Source: an uncultured Erysipelotrichaceae bacterium
Lineage (GTDB): Bacteria; Bacillota_I; Bacilli_A; Erysipelotrichales; Erysipelotrichaceae
Direction: 5' to 3'
DNA: 8,537 nt
Assembly: GCA_902782505.1 (NCBI GenBank)
Contig: CACZNO010000033.1
Location: forward strand, 1 to 8,537
The notes beneath the pieces are model-generated. The model was not told the DNA's origin. It made no database searches and saw only the letters and a program-made list of their open reading frames with translations. Of the stretch, positions 1 to 6,482 are shown piece after piece. The position numbers and the translations under genes were made by a program. Position 1 is the stretch's first letter; each line of letters begins with the position of its first letter.

Positions 1-300
1 CAGTGCACGGTATTCGCGGAAAGCGAAGTCATCACGCTGGTCGGGGAAGGCAAGCCGATGAACGAAATCGCGGCAGGTATCCAGATGGCAGTCGCGAAGA
101 GATGCTTCGTCATGGCGAAAAAGGCAGGCGCGACGGATTCCATTACGTTAACCGGCGGATGCGCGAAAAACGACGGTCTGAAACAGGCAATCGAACACGT
201 ATTGAAACTGAAAGTCATTAACCTGGCGACGGACCCGCAGTTGATGGGCGCGCTGGGCGCGGCGGAATTCGCACGTCAAAAAGGTCTCGCACAGGCGTAG
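1..300 (+). CDS. 2-hydroxyacyl-CoA dehydratase activator (ASKHA ATPase), C-terminal part
   Basis: This is the last 99 residues of a gene whose start lies before the window; the frame is open from base 1 to the TAG at 298-300. It matches the BadF/BadG/BcrA/BcrD/HgdC family, homodimeric ATPases that carry one [4Fe-4S] cluster at the dimer interface and use ATP to push a low-potential electron into a partner dehydratase. Visible family marks are CTVFAESEV at the very start (its Cys, window residue 2, corresponds to one of the two cluster-ligand Cys per subunit), TGGCAKNDG near residue 57 (the phosphate/adenosine-binding glycine motif, usually TGGVAKN) and GALGAAEFA near residue 83. The upstream Cys and the N-terminal ATPase lobe are outside the window. 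Two dehydratase-like subunits lie downstream in the same operon, which supports the role. A reductive activator of another Fe-S enzyme is possible. Confidence 0.92.
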   Translation, partial: QCTVFAESEVITLVGEGKPMNEIAAGIQMAVAKRCFVMAKKAGATDSITLTGGCAKNDGLKQAIEHVLKLKVINLATDPQLMGALGAAEFARQKGLAQA

Positions 301-309
301 AGGTGAGCC

Positions 310-480
310 ATGTTGAAGACCCTTGCCAAAGCTCTTCGACTGATCTTATGGATCTTCGGAATTGCGACCGGAGTCTTATTCATCGTGTACTTCTGGAATC
401 TTGACCAGAAGGTACTGGGCTGGTCTTACGTCCAGGTCAATAAGATCTTTGATCGGAAGAAGACAGACATTAAATTCTGA
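310..480 (+). CDS. small single-span membrane protein (56 aa), paralogue of the one at 4075-4290
   Basis: A 56-residue protein, too short for many gene callers. ATG at 310 is preceded by AGAGGTGAG, which overlaps the end of the activator gene, and it ends with TGA at 478-480, 8 bases before the next start. Residues 2-10 are basic (Lys3, Lys7, Arg10). Residues of about 11-29 form one hydrophobic helix ending in FIVYFW. Then comes a short polar tail with NLDQK and a basic Phe-Asp-Arg-Lys-Lys stretch. There is no signal-peptidase site, so I read it as an integral one-span peptide. I know of no named family for it. It is clearly related to the protein at 4075-4290: the same length of basic start, the same helix position and a shared VLF-VY..-LD-K-L core. 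Its place between activator and ACS-like gene suggests a membrane anchor or small subunit for the enzyme complex; that is inference. Confidence 0.8.
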   Translation: MLKTLAKALRLILWIFGIATGVLFIVYFWNLDQKVLGWSYVQVNKIFDRKKTDIKF

Positions 481-488
481 GAGGCCGT

Positions 489-1235
489 ATGGAACTCTAT
501 CAAACGGTACTCGAACATATTGAACAACTGCTGGAAAAACATCCCGAAAGGAAAACCTATGCGTATGATTCCCGGAAGAAATGGCCGGAAACAGACAAGT
601 TTGAACTGGTCATGGGAAGAGATACCGCGTATGAACTGGGCGGGACGAATCACGGCGCAGCGAATTTTACCTGCGTAACGACCGCGGAAGACGCTTTTAC
701 CGGCAGTGAAACCATCGTCATCGGAAACGATCTGAAGGAAATCCGGGAAGATACCCCGTACGCGCGTTTAGTGATCCTGTCGGTGGATCCCGCGATGCTC
801 GGAAACCTGGAAGACAAGAAAGCCAGCGAGCGGGCCTTCAGGGCGTTACAGAAACTGGATTTCATCAAATATCATGTCTTCGCGAAAGGCTATATGATTC
901 GCACTTCCTCGGAAAACTTCAAGGAACAGGTGCGGGTATCGAAAAAAGCTATCGCGGAAGGAATCACCTTTGAGAAAATCGGGAACTGTTTCCTTGACCG
1001 TTATCTGAACGTGGACGGTGTCAAAGCCGCGCGGGTGATTTTCTTTACCGATCCGGCGGAAGACTATAACGCGTTACGGGAAGACGCGAAAAAGGTGCAT
1101 GAAATCACGATGACCTTATCCAGAATCCTGGAAGGAATGCCGACGGATTGCAGCATGTGCTCCCTGAAGCCCATCTGCGACGAAGTGGAAGGAATGCGTG
1201 AACTGCATTTCGGAAAAGAGGGAACCAAATCATGA
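489..1235 (+). CDS. acetyl-CoA synthase (ACS/CdhC) middle-domain-like protein, lacks the Ni-binding domain
   Basis: A 248-residue protein starting at ATG 489 after a GAGAGG site (479-484). Compared from memory with Moorella ACS (about 730 residues), it follows only the middle region: AYELGGTN (residues 47-54, ACS has VEMGGNRTP), ETIVIGNDL (74-82, ACS KIEVIGPDI), DFIKYHVFAKGYMIRT (124-139, ACS HDFINYGEGLWHTGQ), VSKKAIAEGITF (150-161, ACS VSKDAVAKGFRF) and ARVIFFTDPA (181-190, ACS VQVTIFTDEA). It ends with MPTDCSMCSLKPICDEVEG, giving Cys221, Cys224 and Cys230 where ACS has the first three Cys of its A-cluster cubane. The fourth Cys, the Cys-Gly-Cys nickel site and the whole C-terminal domain are absent, as is the N-terminal CODH-docking domain. 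Automatic annotation may call it carbon monoxide dehydrogenase, but it cannot be a complete ACS or CODH. A CoA-, corrinoid- or electron-partner-binding Fe-S protein is the best reading; the actual role is unknown. The stop overlaps the next start by 4 bases. Confidence 0.75.
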   Translation: MELYQTVLEHIEQLLEKHPERKTYAYDSRKKWPETDKFELVMGRDTAYELGGTNHGAANFTCVTTAEDAFTGSETIVIGNDLKEIREDTPYARLVILSVDPAMLGNLEDKKASERAFRALQKLDFIKYHVFAKGYMIRTSSENFKEQVRVSKKAIAEGITFEKIGNCFLDRYLNVDGVKAARVIFFTDPAEDYNALREDAKKVHEITMTLSRILEGMPTDCSMCSLKPICDEVEGMRELHFGKEGTKS

Positions 1236-2437
1236 GAGACTTAAAACATCTGATCAAGATGGAAGATATGCTGCAGCAGGCCAATAACGAACTGGTGCGG
1301 GAAGCCCAGGCGGAAGGCCGCAAAGCGATCGGGTATACCTGTTACTACATGCCGGAAGTATTGCTGGATCTTCCGGGATGTTTCGCGGTGCGTTTACGGG
1401 CACCGAACTGCCAGACCCCGACGATGGCGACGTATTACATGTCGGGAAGAACGTGCCACTACGGAAGAAGTCTGATGGAACGCGCACTGGAAGGCGGATT
1501 CAACTTCCTGGATGCCCAGATGGCGACGGAAACCTGCACGGTGACCTGCCGCTTCCAGGAACACCTTCAGCGCATGGATATCATCCAGAATCCGAATTTC
1601 TTTGTGGAATTCTCGGATGTTCCGTTCAAGAAGACCGAAAACTCCGTCCTGCACTACAAAAAACAGCTCCAGGCGCATGTGCTGGATAAACTGCACGAGA
1701 AGTTCGGCATCGATACCAGCGATGAAGCGTTATTGAAAGCCATTGAACAGCACAACGAAGTGTGCCGTCTGGTAACGGAGATCGGGAACTACCGGAAGCT
1801 TCCGGTGCCCACGATCACGGGGTACGAATTCGCGGTGATCATGCTGACGACCTTAACATGCCCCAAGGATAAGATCTTACCGATGCTACGGGAGACGGCG
1901 GAGGAAATGAAGACCCGCCAGCCGGATCTCAAACCGACCTGGAAGATCAAGGTCGCGGTTGCCGGTGCGGAAAACGACGACCCGGATTTCATCAAACTGA
2001 TCGAATCCTGCGGCGCAATCGTTGTGGCGGACCGGTATTGCTACGGATCGCTTCCGGGCCGGGAGGAAATCATCGTCAATGAAGGACAGACTCCGCTGGA
2101 CGCCATCGCGCGTCATTATCTGAATACCAGCTGCTGTCCGCGGTTTATGCCGCAGGATCTCATGCGCGGAAGAAAACAATACCTCGCCGATGTCTGCCGG
2201 GAATACAACGCGGACGGTCTGATCGTGGAATCCAACAAGTTCTGCGAATACTGGAGCTATGAGCGCACGATTGACGCGCTGATCATGCCCAGAGACTTTG
2301 ACATTCCTACCTGCTCGATTGAAAAGGAATACATCAATTCCGCGTCGGGACAGTTGCGCACGCGGTTCCAGGCATTTGTGGAAAGCGTGGAACTCAAGAA
2401 ACTGCACGATCATGCCGCTAAGAAAGCGGAATCGTAG
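1232..2437 (+). CDS. 2-hydroxyacyl-CoA dehydratase-like subunit, 401 aa (HgdB/FldC-type)
   Basis: A 401-residue member of the 2-hydroxyacyl-CoA dehydratase D-component family (PF06050 type). The ATG at 1232 overlaps the preceding TGA (ATGA) and has AGAGGGA 8 bases upstream. Residues 32-49 (AIGYTCYYMPEVLLDLPG) are the family N-terminal motif, usually GxxCxYxPxElhxAxG. Further conserved-type positions are Cys75 (GRTCHYGRS), Cys102 and Cys106 (ETCTVTC), Cys301-Cys302 and Cys338 (NKFCEYWSYE). Three of these probably bind one [4Fe-4S] cluster, by analogy to HadBC and HgdAB. Length fits the smaller subunit (about 375-410 residues). In known systems the two subunits hold the substrate thioester and receive one electron from the activator to remove water through a ketyl radical. 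The substrate cannot be read off. Alternatives are a benzoyl-CoA reductase-like or double-cubane-type reductase subunit, since these share the fold and activator. Confidence 0.85.
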   Translation: MRDLKHLIKMEDMLQQANNELVREAQAEGRKAIGYTCYYMPEVLLDLPGCFAVRLRAPNCQTPTMATYYMSGRTCHYGRSLMERALEGGFNFLDAQMATETCTVTCRFQEHLQRMDIIQNPNFFVEFSDVPFKKTENSVLHYKKQLQAHVLDKLHEKFGIDTSDEALLKAIEQHNEVCRLVTEIGNYRKLPVPTITGYEFAVIMLTTLTCPKDKILPMLRETAEEMKTRQPDLKPTWKIKVAVAGAENDDPDFIKLIESCGAIVVADRYCYGSLPGREEIIVNEGQTPLDAIARHYLNTSCCPRFMPQDLMRGRKQYLADVCREYNADGLIVESNKFCEYWSYERTIDALIMPRDFDIPTCSIEKEYINSASGQLRTRFQAFVESVELKKLHDHAAKKAES

Positions 2438-2440
2438 GAG
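2436..2440 (+). promoter_or_regulatory. ribosome binding site fixing the start at 2448
   Basis: AGGAG at 2436-2440 overlaps the TAG stop of the 401-residue subunit and sits 7 bases before ATG 2448. The same frame is open back to an ATG at 2298, but that extension lies wholly inside the upstream gene and has no such site, so 2448 is taken as the true start. Confidence 0.75.
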
Positions 2441-2447
2441 AAAGCGT

Positions 2448-4073
2448 ATGAGTGAGAAAACAAGTGTTTTGAACAAGGCGAAAAAGCTCGCGTCCGATTT
2501 CTGGAACGGGAAACCGCATGAAGAAAGAAGACTGGGAGATCTGTACCTCGACAAGACCGGTTTGTATAAACACCGTGAATGGCGCGGGTTCAAGGACACC
2601 ATGTACTATTTCAACATGATCTGGCTGTACAACTACGGTCATATGGTCACGGATATCATGAAATACGGCGGCGGGCTCAAAGGCTTACCGTTGTTCCTGA
2701 AAGGCGTCTGGCGTTACCGCTGGCTCGGACAGACCTATTTACCGGTTATGCACTGGTATGACCGCGGTCTGGAAGGCATGCGCGGCGAAGGGTTACGCGC
2801 AAGTGCCTGGCATTACCGCGCGATGACTTCGGAGACCATCCGGCAGTTTATGCGGATGCTGGCGGCGGACCAGAAGACCGGCGGTTCGAAAGAACTCTAC
2901 GACAGAACGCCGGCACACGATGAAACCGTCTGGGGCGGTATCTTCTATCCCTGGCGCGACCGCATGGACGACGTACCGTTACAGATGATCCCGTACTTTG
3001 TCACCTGTCACGTCAACAACCACGTTGTCCTGAACTACATTGACGCGGCGCAGTCGATCGGCTTGCCGGGCGACCCGTGTCCGATGTGCCAAGCGGAATG
3101 CGGCATCTTCTTGCAGGATGACGTACCGGAGTACTACCCGTTTGTCATTACGTCCAATGAAGCGTGCGACGGTTCGGTCGGTACGTCGGTCATTCAGGAC
3201 TGGATGATGGACCGTCCGTTATTCGCCATGCCGCAGCCGATGCAGTTCGACGACCCGCTGGTACAGGAACACTGCGCGAGAGAAATCGAAGAATGCTGGA
3301 AATTCATTGAGGAACAATCCGGCATGCCGATGAACATGGACGAACTGAAGAAACATCTGGAAGAACAGAACGAACTTCAGCGTTTCGAATGGGAAAAATG
3401 GGATGTCGCCGCGAATACGGATTATTATCCGATCAACGGCGTTGCCCAGGCGTTGTACCGCATTTATCAGTCGCAGGACGGCAACCGGGAAATCTGGCAT
3501 GAAACCGATAAGAAGGTGCGCAAGATCCTGGAAAAGTGCGTGGAAAAGAAGATCAACAGTTTCCCGAAGACCCGGCACCGCGTGATTGCGTGGAGCTGCG
3601 CGCCGCTTTACTACTCGCATTGGTGCACCTGGGCGTACAACTGCTGGGGTCTCAACTGCATCATCAATATGGACTCCTTAATGTTCGATATGACGATCCG
3701 TACGGATACGTATGAGAATATGCTGATGGATATGGCACTGTACCATGAATGGGCGCCGATGCGCCGGATGGCTGTCGGCGGCATGCACCATATCTTTGAG
3801 TTATGGGAAAACATGGAGAAATTCCACTGCGACATGGTCATGATGTACGACCAGTTACAGTGCAAGGGCATGCAGGGCGTTCACGGGTTATTCGAGGATG
3901 AATTCCGTGCCCGTGACATTCACGCGATCTGGATGCCGCACGCGTTACCGGATAAGCGCACGGTCAGCCGCAGCGAGATCCGCGGTATCATCAACGACTA
4001 CATGACCACGATCATGCATGAAAAACCGTTGGATCCGACTTTGTTGGAATTCGATGATTCGGAAGGATGGTAA
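2448..4073 (+). CDS. 2-hydroxyacyl-CoA dehydratase-like large subunit, 541 aa
   Basis: A 541-residue protein, partner of the preceding subunit, longer than classic dehydratase subunits (HgdA is about 477, many are about 400). The C-terminal third shows the family pattern: MMYDQLQCKGMQGVHG (residues 465-480, Cys472 where the family has its late cluster Cys) and then ALPDKRTVSRSEIRGIINDY (499-518), like the usual DPRxFSxxQxxTRxxxF ending. The middle holds Cys211, Cys214 and Cys218 (CPMCQAEC) and NEACDGSVGTS with Cys240. A second Cys group lies at 384, 393, 399 and 404. Residues 45-125 are unusually rich in Trp, Tyr and Met, with short hydrophobic patches but no clear membrane helix. It probably forms the heterodimer active site with the 401-residue subunit. 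The number of clusters is uncertain because of the extra cysteines. The family match is weaker than for its partner; the paired arrangement and activator strengthen the call. Confidence 0.78.
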   Translation: MSEKTSVLNKAKKLASDFWNGKPHEERRLGDLYLDKTGLYKHREWRGFKDTMYYFNMIWLYNYGHMVTDIMKYGGGLKGLPLFLKGVWRYRWLGQTYLPVMHWYDRGLEGMRGEGLRASAWHYRAMTSETIRQFMRMLAADQKTGGSKELYDRTPAHDETVWGGIFYPWRDRMDDVPLQMIPYFVTCHVNNHVVLNYIDAAQSIGLPGDPCPMCQAECGIFLQDDVPEYYPFVITSNEACDGSVGTSVIQDWMMDRPLFAMPQPMQFDDPLVQEHCAREIEECWKFIEEQSGMPMNMDELKKHLEEQNELQRFEWEKWDVAANTDYYPINGVAQALYRIYQSQDGNREIWHETDKKVRKILEKCVEKKINSFPKTRHRVIAWSCAPLYYSHWCTWAYNCWGLNCIINMDSLMFDMTIRTDTYENMLMDMALYHEWAPMRRMAVGGMHHIFELWENMEKFHCDMVMMYDQLQCKGMQGVHGLFEDEFRARDIHAIWMPHALPDKRTVSRSEIRGIINDYMTTIMHEKPLDPTLLEFDDSEGW

Positions 4074-4074
4074 T

Positions 4075-4290
4075 ATGAAAAACGTTTTAAAAGCTTTGAA
4101 AATTCTCTTTCTGGCCTGCACGGGACTGTACCTGGTGCTGTTCCTTGTGTATTGGTTTGATCTGGACGGGAAAGCTTTATTCTACGGAGTGGAACCGTTT
4201 TTGAAGAATCATTACGATAAGATGAAGAGAAAGGATCCGTTGGAAGTCGTCTATAAGACCGACACGCCGAATTACGAATACAACAAGTAA
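4075..4290 (+). CDS. small single-span membrane protein (71 aa), paralogue of the one at 310-480
   Basis: A 71-residue protein starting at ATG 4075, one base after the dehydratase stop, with GGAAGG at 4061-4066 as ribosome site inside the upstream gene. An in-frame ATG at 4018 lies within the dehydratase gene and is less likely. Residues 1-9 are basic (Lys2, Lys6, Lys9). Residues of about 10-28 form one hydrophobic helix ending LVLFLVYWF. A DLDGKALFYG segment follows, then a charged cytoplasm-like tail with several Lys (KNHYDKMKRKD) and a Tyr/Asn-rich end. By hand alignment to the 56-residue protein at 310-480, with one gap, 14 of the first 37 positions are identical, including VLF, VY, LD, K and L in the same spacing. 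I do not recognise a named family. It is probably a membrane anchor or small subunit. htpG starts 2 bases after its stop. Confidence 0.8.
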   Translation: MKNVLKALKILFLACTGLYLVLFLVYWFDLDGKALFYGVEPFLKNHYDKMKRKDPLEVVYKTDTPNYEYNK

Positions 4291-4292
4291 CC

Positions 4293-6233
4293 ATGTCTGA
4301 ATCTTCTGCGCCGAAACACTCGATTCCGTTTGAGACCGCAACGAAAAAGCTCTTACAGATGATGATCCACTCCGTGTATACGAAGAAGGAGATTTTTCTG
4401 CGGGAACTGATTTCCAATGCCTCGGACGCTATCGACAAGCGATACGGAACCGCGCTGGAACATCCGGACGGCAGCTACGGACCTTTAACCAGAGAATCCT
4501 ACGCGATCCGGCTTTCCCTCAACAAGGACAAGCGCCTTCTGAGCGTTTCCGACAACGGAATCGGGATGAACGCGGAAGATTTGAAAAAGTATCTCGGGAC
4601 GATTGCCTTCAGCGGTTCCGGGGAATTCCGGGAAAACGCGGCGGAAAAAGACGCCGCGGAGCTCATCGGACACTTCGGCATCGGATTCTATTCGCTGTTT
4701 ATGGTCGCAGACCGGGTTTCCGTGGTCTCGCGCAAAGCGGGGGAGAATCAGGCGTATATTTTCCAAAGCGACGGAGATGAAGCCTACAGCATTTCTCCCG
4801 GCACCCGCAAAACTGTGGGGACCGATGTGATCCTGCACATCCGGGAGGAAAAGGATGTCGAGAAGGACACCTATGACCGTTATCTTCGTCCCTATACGCT
4901 GTACAAACTCGTGAAAGAATACTCCGATTATGTGCGCTGGCCGATCCTGCTGTATATGCCGACGCTGGCGCCGGATGAAAAGGGCGAACCAAGCGAGAAG
5001 TGGGGATGGGAACAATTGAACTCCATGACCCCGTTGTGGAAACGAAGCGCCGGCGAAGTCAAGGACGAGGAATACGAAGCGTTCTTCCATGAACAGTTCG
5101 GAAAGAAACTCGACGTGCACGCGGGCAAGAAGGAAACGTTCCGCAAGCCCCTGAAAGTATTGCCGGGGCATGCGGACGGAAAGGTCCGGATGGATTACAT
5201 CCTGTACATTCCGTCGGTATCCTGGAACAGCTTTGACACCAACGACGATCATCCGGGGATCCAGCTGTATTCCGCGGGTGTGAAGATCATGGATGTGTGC
5301 GAAAAACTTCTGCCGGAGGAATTCGCCTTTGTCAAGGGAGTCGCGGACTGCCCCGATCTTCCTTTGAACATTTCCAGGGAAACCGTACAATCCGAAGGGG
5401 TTTTGAAATCCATGCGCGAAGTATTGACCCGCCGGATCCAAAGAGCCCTGGAAGACGCGATGAAAAACGACCGGGAGCGCTACGAGAAATTCTGGGAGGA
5501 TTTCGGCAAAACGATTCTTGTGGAAGCGCTGGACGAGGACAATCCGCATCATGAAAAACTGCGGGATATCGTCCTGTTCGAATCGGGAAGCGAAGAAATC
5601 CGCAAAACGAGTCTGGAAGAATACATTTCCCGGATGAAACCCGAACAGAAAGCGATCTACTACGCCAAGGGAAAATCCCGGGAAGAAATCGCAAAGCTGC
5701 CGGAAATTGAACGTCCGAAAGCTTTGGGCGTAGAGTATCTGTGTTTCGTTGACCAGGCGGAAAGTCTGGTGCCGGAAATCATGGAATCCTACAGGGATCA
5801 TCCGTTTATTTCCCTGACCGACGGGGAACCCGAACCGTTCTTACGGAAAAACGCGGGAACCTCCGATGCGGATACGGAAGAATTCCTCGCCTTCATGAAG
5901 GAGACCCTGAAAGGGGACGCGGACGATGTGATCGCGTCAAACCGGCTGGAATCCCATCCGGTGATCCTCTCGAGCGGGGACGGTATCACCTTTGCGATGG
6001 AAGAGGGATTGCGGAAGATGAATCCCGAATTGCATGCCAAGGCGAAAAAAGTGCTGGAAGTGAATCTGGAACATCCGGCTGTAAGAAAAATCAAGGAGAT
6101 CCGTAAGACGGAACCGGCGAAAGCGGAAAAGTACGCGCGGATCTTATTCAACCAGGCCCGGCTGATCGCAGGCATCGGGATCGAGGATCCCAGCGCCTAT
6201 ACCGATCTGGTTCTGAGCCTATGGACCGAATAA
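4293..6233 (+). CDS. htpG: HtpG, Hsp90-family molecular chaperone
   Basis: A 646-residue cytosolic ATP-dependent chaperone, near the usual bacterial length (E. coli about 624). The N-terminal GHKL ATPase domain spans roughly 1-235: FLRELISNASDAIDK (35-49) with the catalytic Glu38 and Asn42 that holds Mg-ATP, SDNGIGM (86-92) with Asp87 contacting adenine, GTIAFSGSGEF (102-112) and IGHFGIGFYSLFMVADRV (125-142), the ATP lid glycines. The middle domain carries SDYVRWPI, TPLWKRS and LPLNISRE, whose Arg reaches the ATP gamma-phosphate. The C-terminal dimerisation domain is marked by VNLEHPAVRKI. All key residues are present, so it should be active. The usual lid segment LGTIAKSGT reads LGTIAFSGS here. 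Start ATG 4293 is 2 bases after the preceding stop and I see no good Shine-Dalgarno sequence, so translation is probably coupled. No CIRCE or heat-shock promoter is visible just upstream. Its place among Fe-S enzyme genes suggests it helps fold the complex. Confidence 0.96.
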   Translation: MSESSAPKHSIPFETATKKLLQMMIHSVYTKKEIFLRELISNASDAIDKRYGTALEHPDGSYGPLTRESYAIRLSLNKDKRLLSVSDNGIGMNAEDLKKYLGTIAFSGSGEFRENAAEKDAAELIGHFGIGFYSLFMVADRVSVVSRKAGENQAYIFQSDGDEAYSISPGTRKTVGTDVILHIREEKDVEKDTYDRYLRPYTLYKLVKEYSDYVRWPILLYMPTLAPDEKGEPSEKWGWEQLNSMTPLWKRSAGEVKDEEYEAFFHEQFGKKLDVHAGKKETFRKPLKVLPGHADGKVRMDYILYIPSVSWNSFDTNDDHPGIQLYSAGVKIMDVCEKLLPEEFAFVKGVADCPDLPLNISRETVQSEGVLKSMREVLTRRIQRALEDAMKNDRERYEKFWEDFGKTILVEALDEDNPHHEKLRDIVLFESGSEEIRKTSLEEYISRMKPEQKAIYYAKGKSREEIAKLPEIERPKALGVEYLCFVDQAESLVPEIMESYRDHPFISLTDGEPEPFLRKNAGTSDADTEEFLAFMKETLKGDADDVIASNRLESHPVILSSGDGITFAMEEGLRKMNPELHAKAKKVLEVNLEHPAVRKIKEIRKTEPAKAEKYARILFNQARLIAGIGIEDPSAYTDLVLSLWTE

Positions 6234-6239
6234 AGGAGG
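6234..6239 (+). promoter_or_regulatory. strong ribosome binding site for the His-rich protein
   Basis: A perfect AGGAGG directly follows the htpG TAA, 5 bases before ATG 6245. It favours this start over an in-frame ATG at 6221, which lies inside htpG and would put 8 extra residues before the His tract. Confidence 0.8.
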
Positions 6240-6244
6240 AACCC

Positions 6245-6478
6245 ATGAGCGAACATCATCACCACCATCACCATCACGAAGAACACTCCGCCAAGGAAGC
6301 GGAGGCGTTGCTGCGGTATATGGCGGATCATAACGAACATCACGCGGAAGAACTGATGGAACTTTCGGAGTCGTTTTCCGAAAATGTGCGCGCCAAAATT
6401 GCGGAAGCGGTGGAAGTGCTGAACGCGGGAAACGCGAAACTGCGTGAGGCTTTGGAAGAACTGGAGAAAGAAGGATAA
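6245..6478 (+). CDS. His-rich small putative metal-binding protein (DUF8180-like, 77 aa)
   Basis: A 77-residue soluble protein. Residues 4-11 are eight consecutive His, followed by Glu-Glu-His14; His29, His32 and His33 lie in DHNEHHAEEL (28-37). The rest is highly charged and should form helices: ALLRYMADHNEHHAEEL, then residues 43-76 with a heptad-like Leu/Ala pattern ending LREALEELEKEG. This layout (His-rich start, MxDHNEHHAEEL core) matches small bacterial proteins I recall as DUF8180, often auto-annotated as cobalt transporter; there is no membrane segment, so it is not a transporter by itself. Storage, buffering or delivery of nickel, cobalt or zinc is likely from the histidines. It sits 4 bases before a CooT-family gene, which supports a nickel role. 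The His codons are a mix of CAT and CAC, as in a native gene. Metal identity is inference. Confidence 0.82.
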   Translation: MSEHHHHHHHHEEHSAKEAEALLRYMADHNEHHAEELMELSESFSENVRAKIAEAVEVLNAGNAKLREALEELEKEG

Positions 6479-6482
6479 GCCC

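Noticed and set aside
3..221. 72-residue open frame overlapping the activator
   Set aside because: Out of frame with the activator, whose frame shows conserved family motifs across the same bases.
489..1235. Reading the ACS-like gene as a carbon monoxide dehydrogenase
   Set aside because: The similarity is to the ACS middle region, not to CODH. No CODH cluster motifs are present and the nickel-binding part of ACS is missing.
2298..2447. 50-codon upstream extension of the 541-residue subunit
   Set aside because: It lies inside the preceding gene, and AGGAG at 2436-2440 points to ATG 2448.
1886..2602. 238-residue open frame on the minus strand crossing two dehydratase genes
   Set aside because: It runs antisense across a gene junction, has no ribosome site I can support and no family motif.
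4485..5801. 438-residue open frame on the minus strand
   Set aside because: Fully antisense to htpG, whose protein is unmistakable. Rich in Arg, Phe, His and Pro with no recognisable domain, as expected of a codon-bias shadow.
6254..6277. His tract as a tandem DNA repeat or vector tag contamination
   Set aside because: The codons are irregularly mixed CAT and CAC with no longer repeat unit, and both flanks continue native genes with the same style of spacing and ribosome sites.
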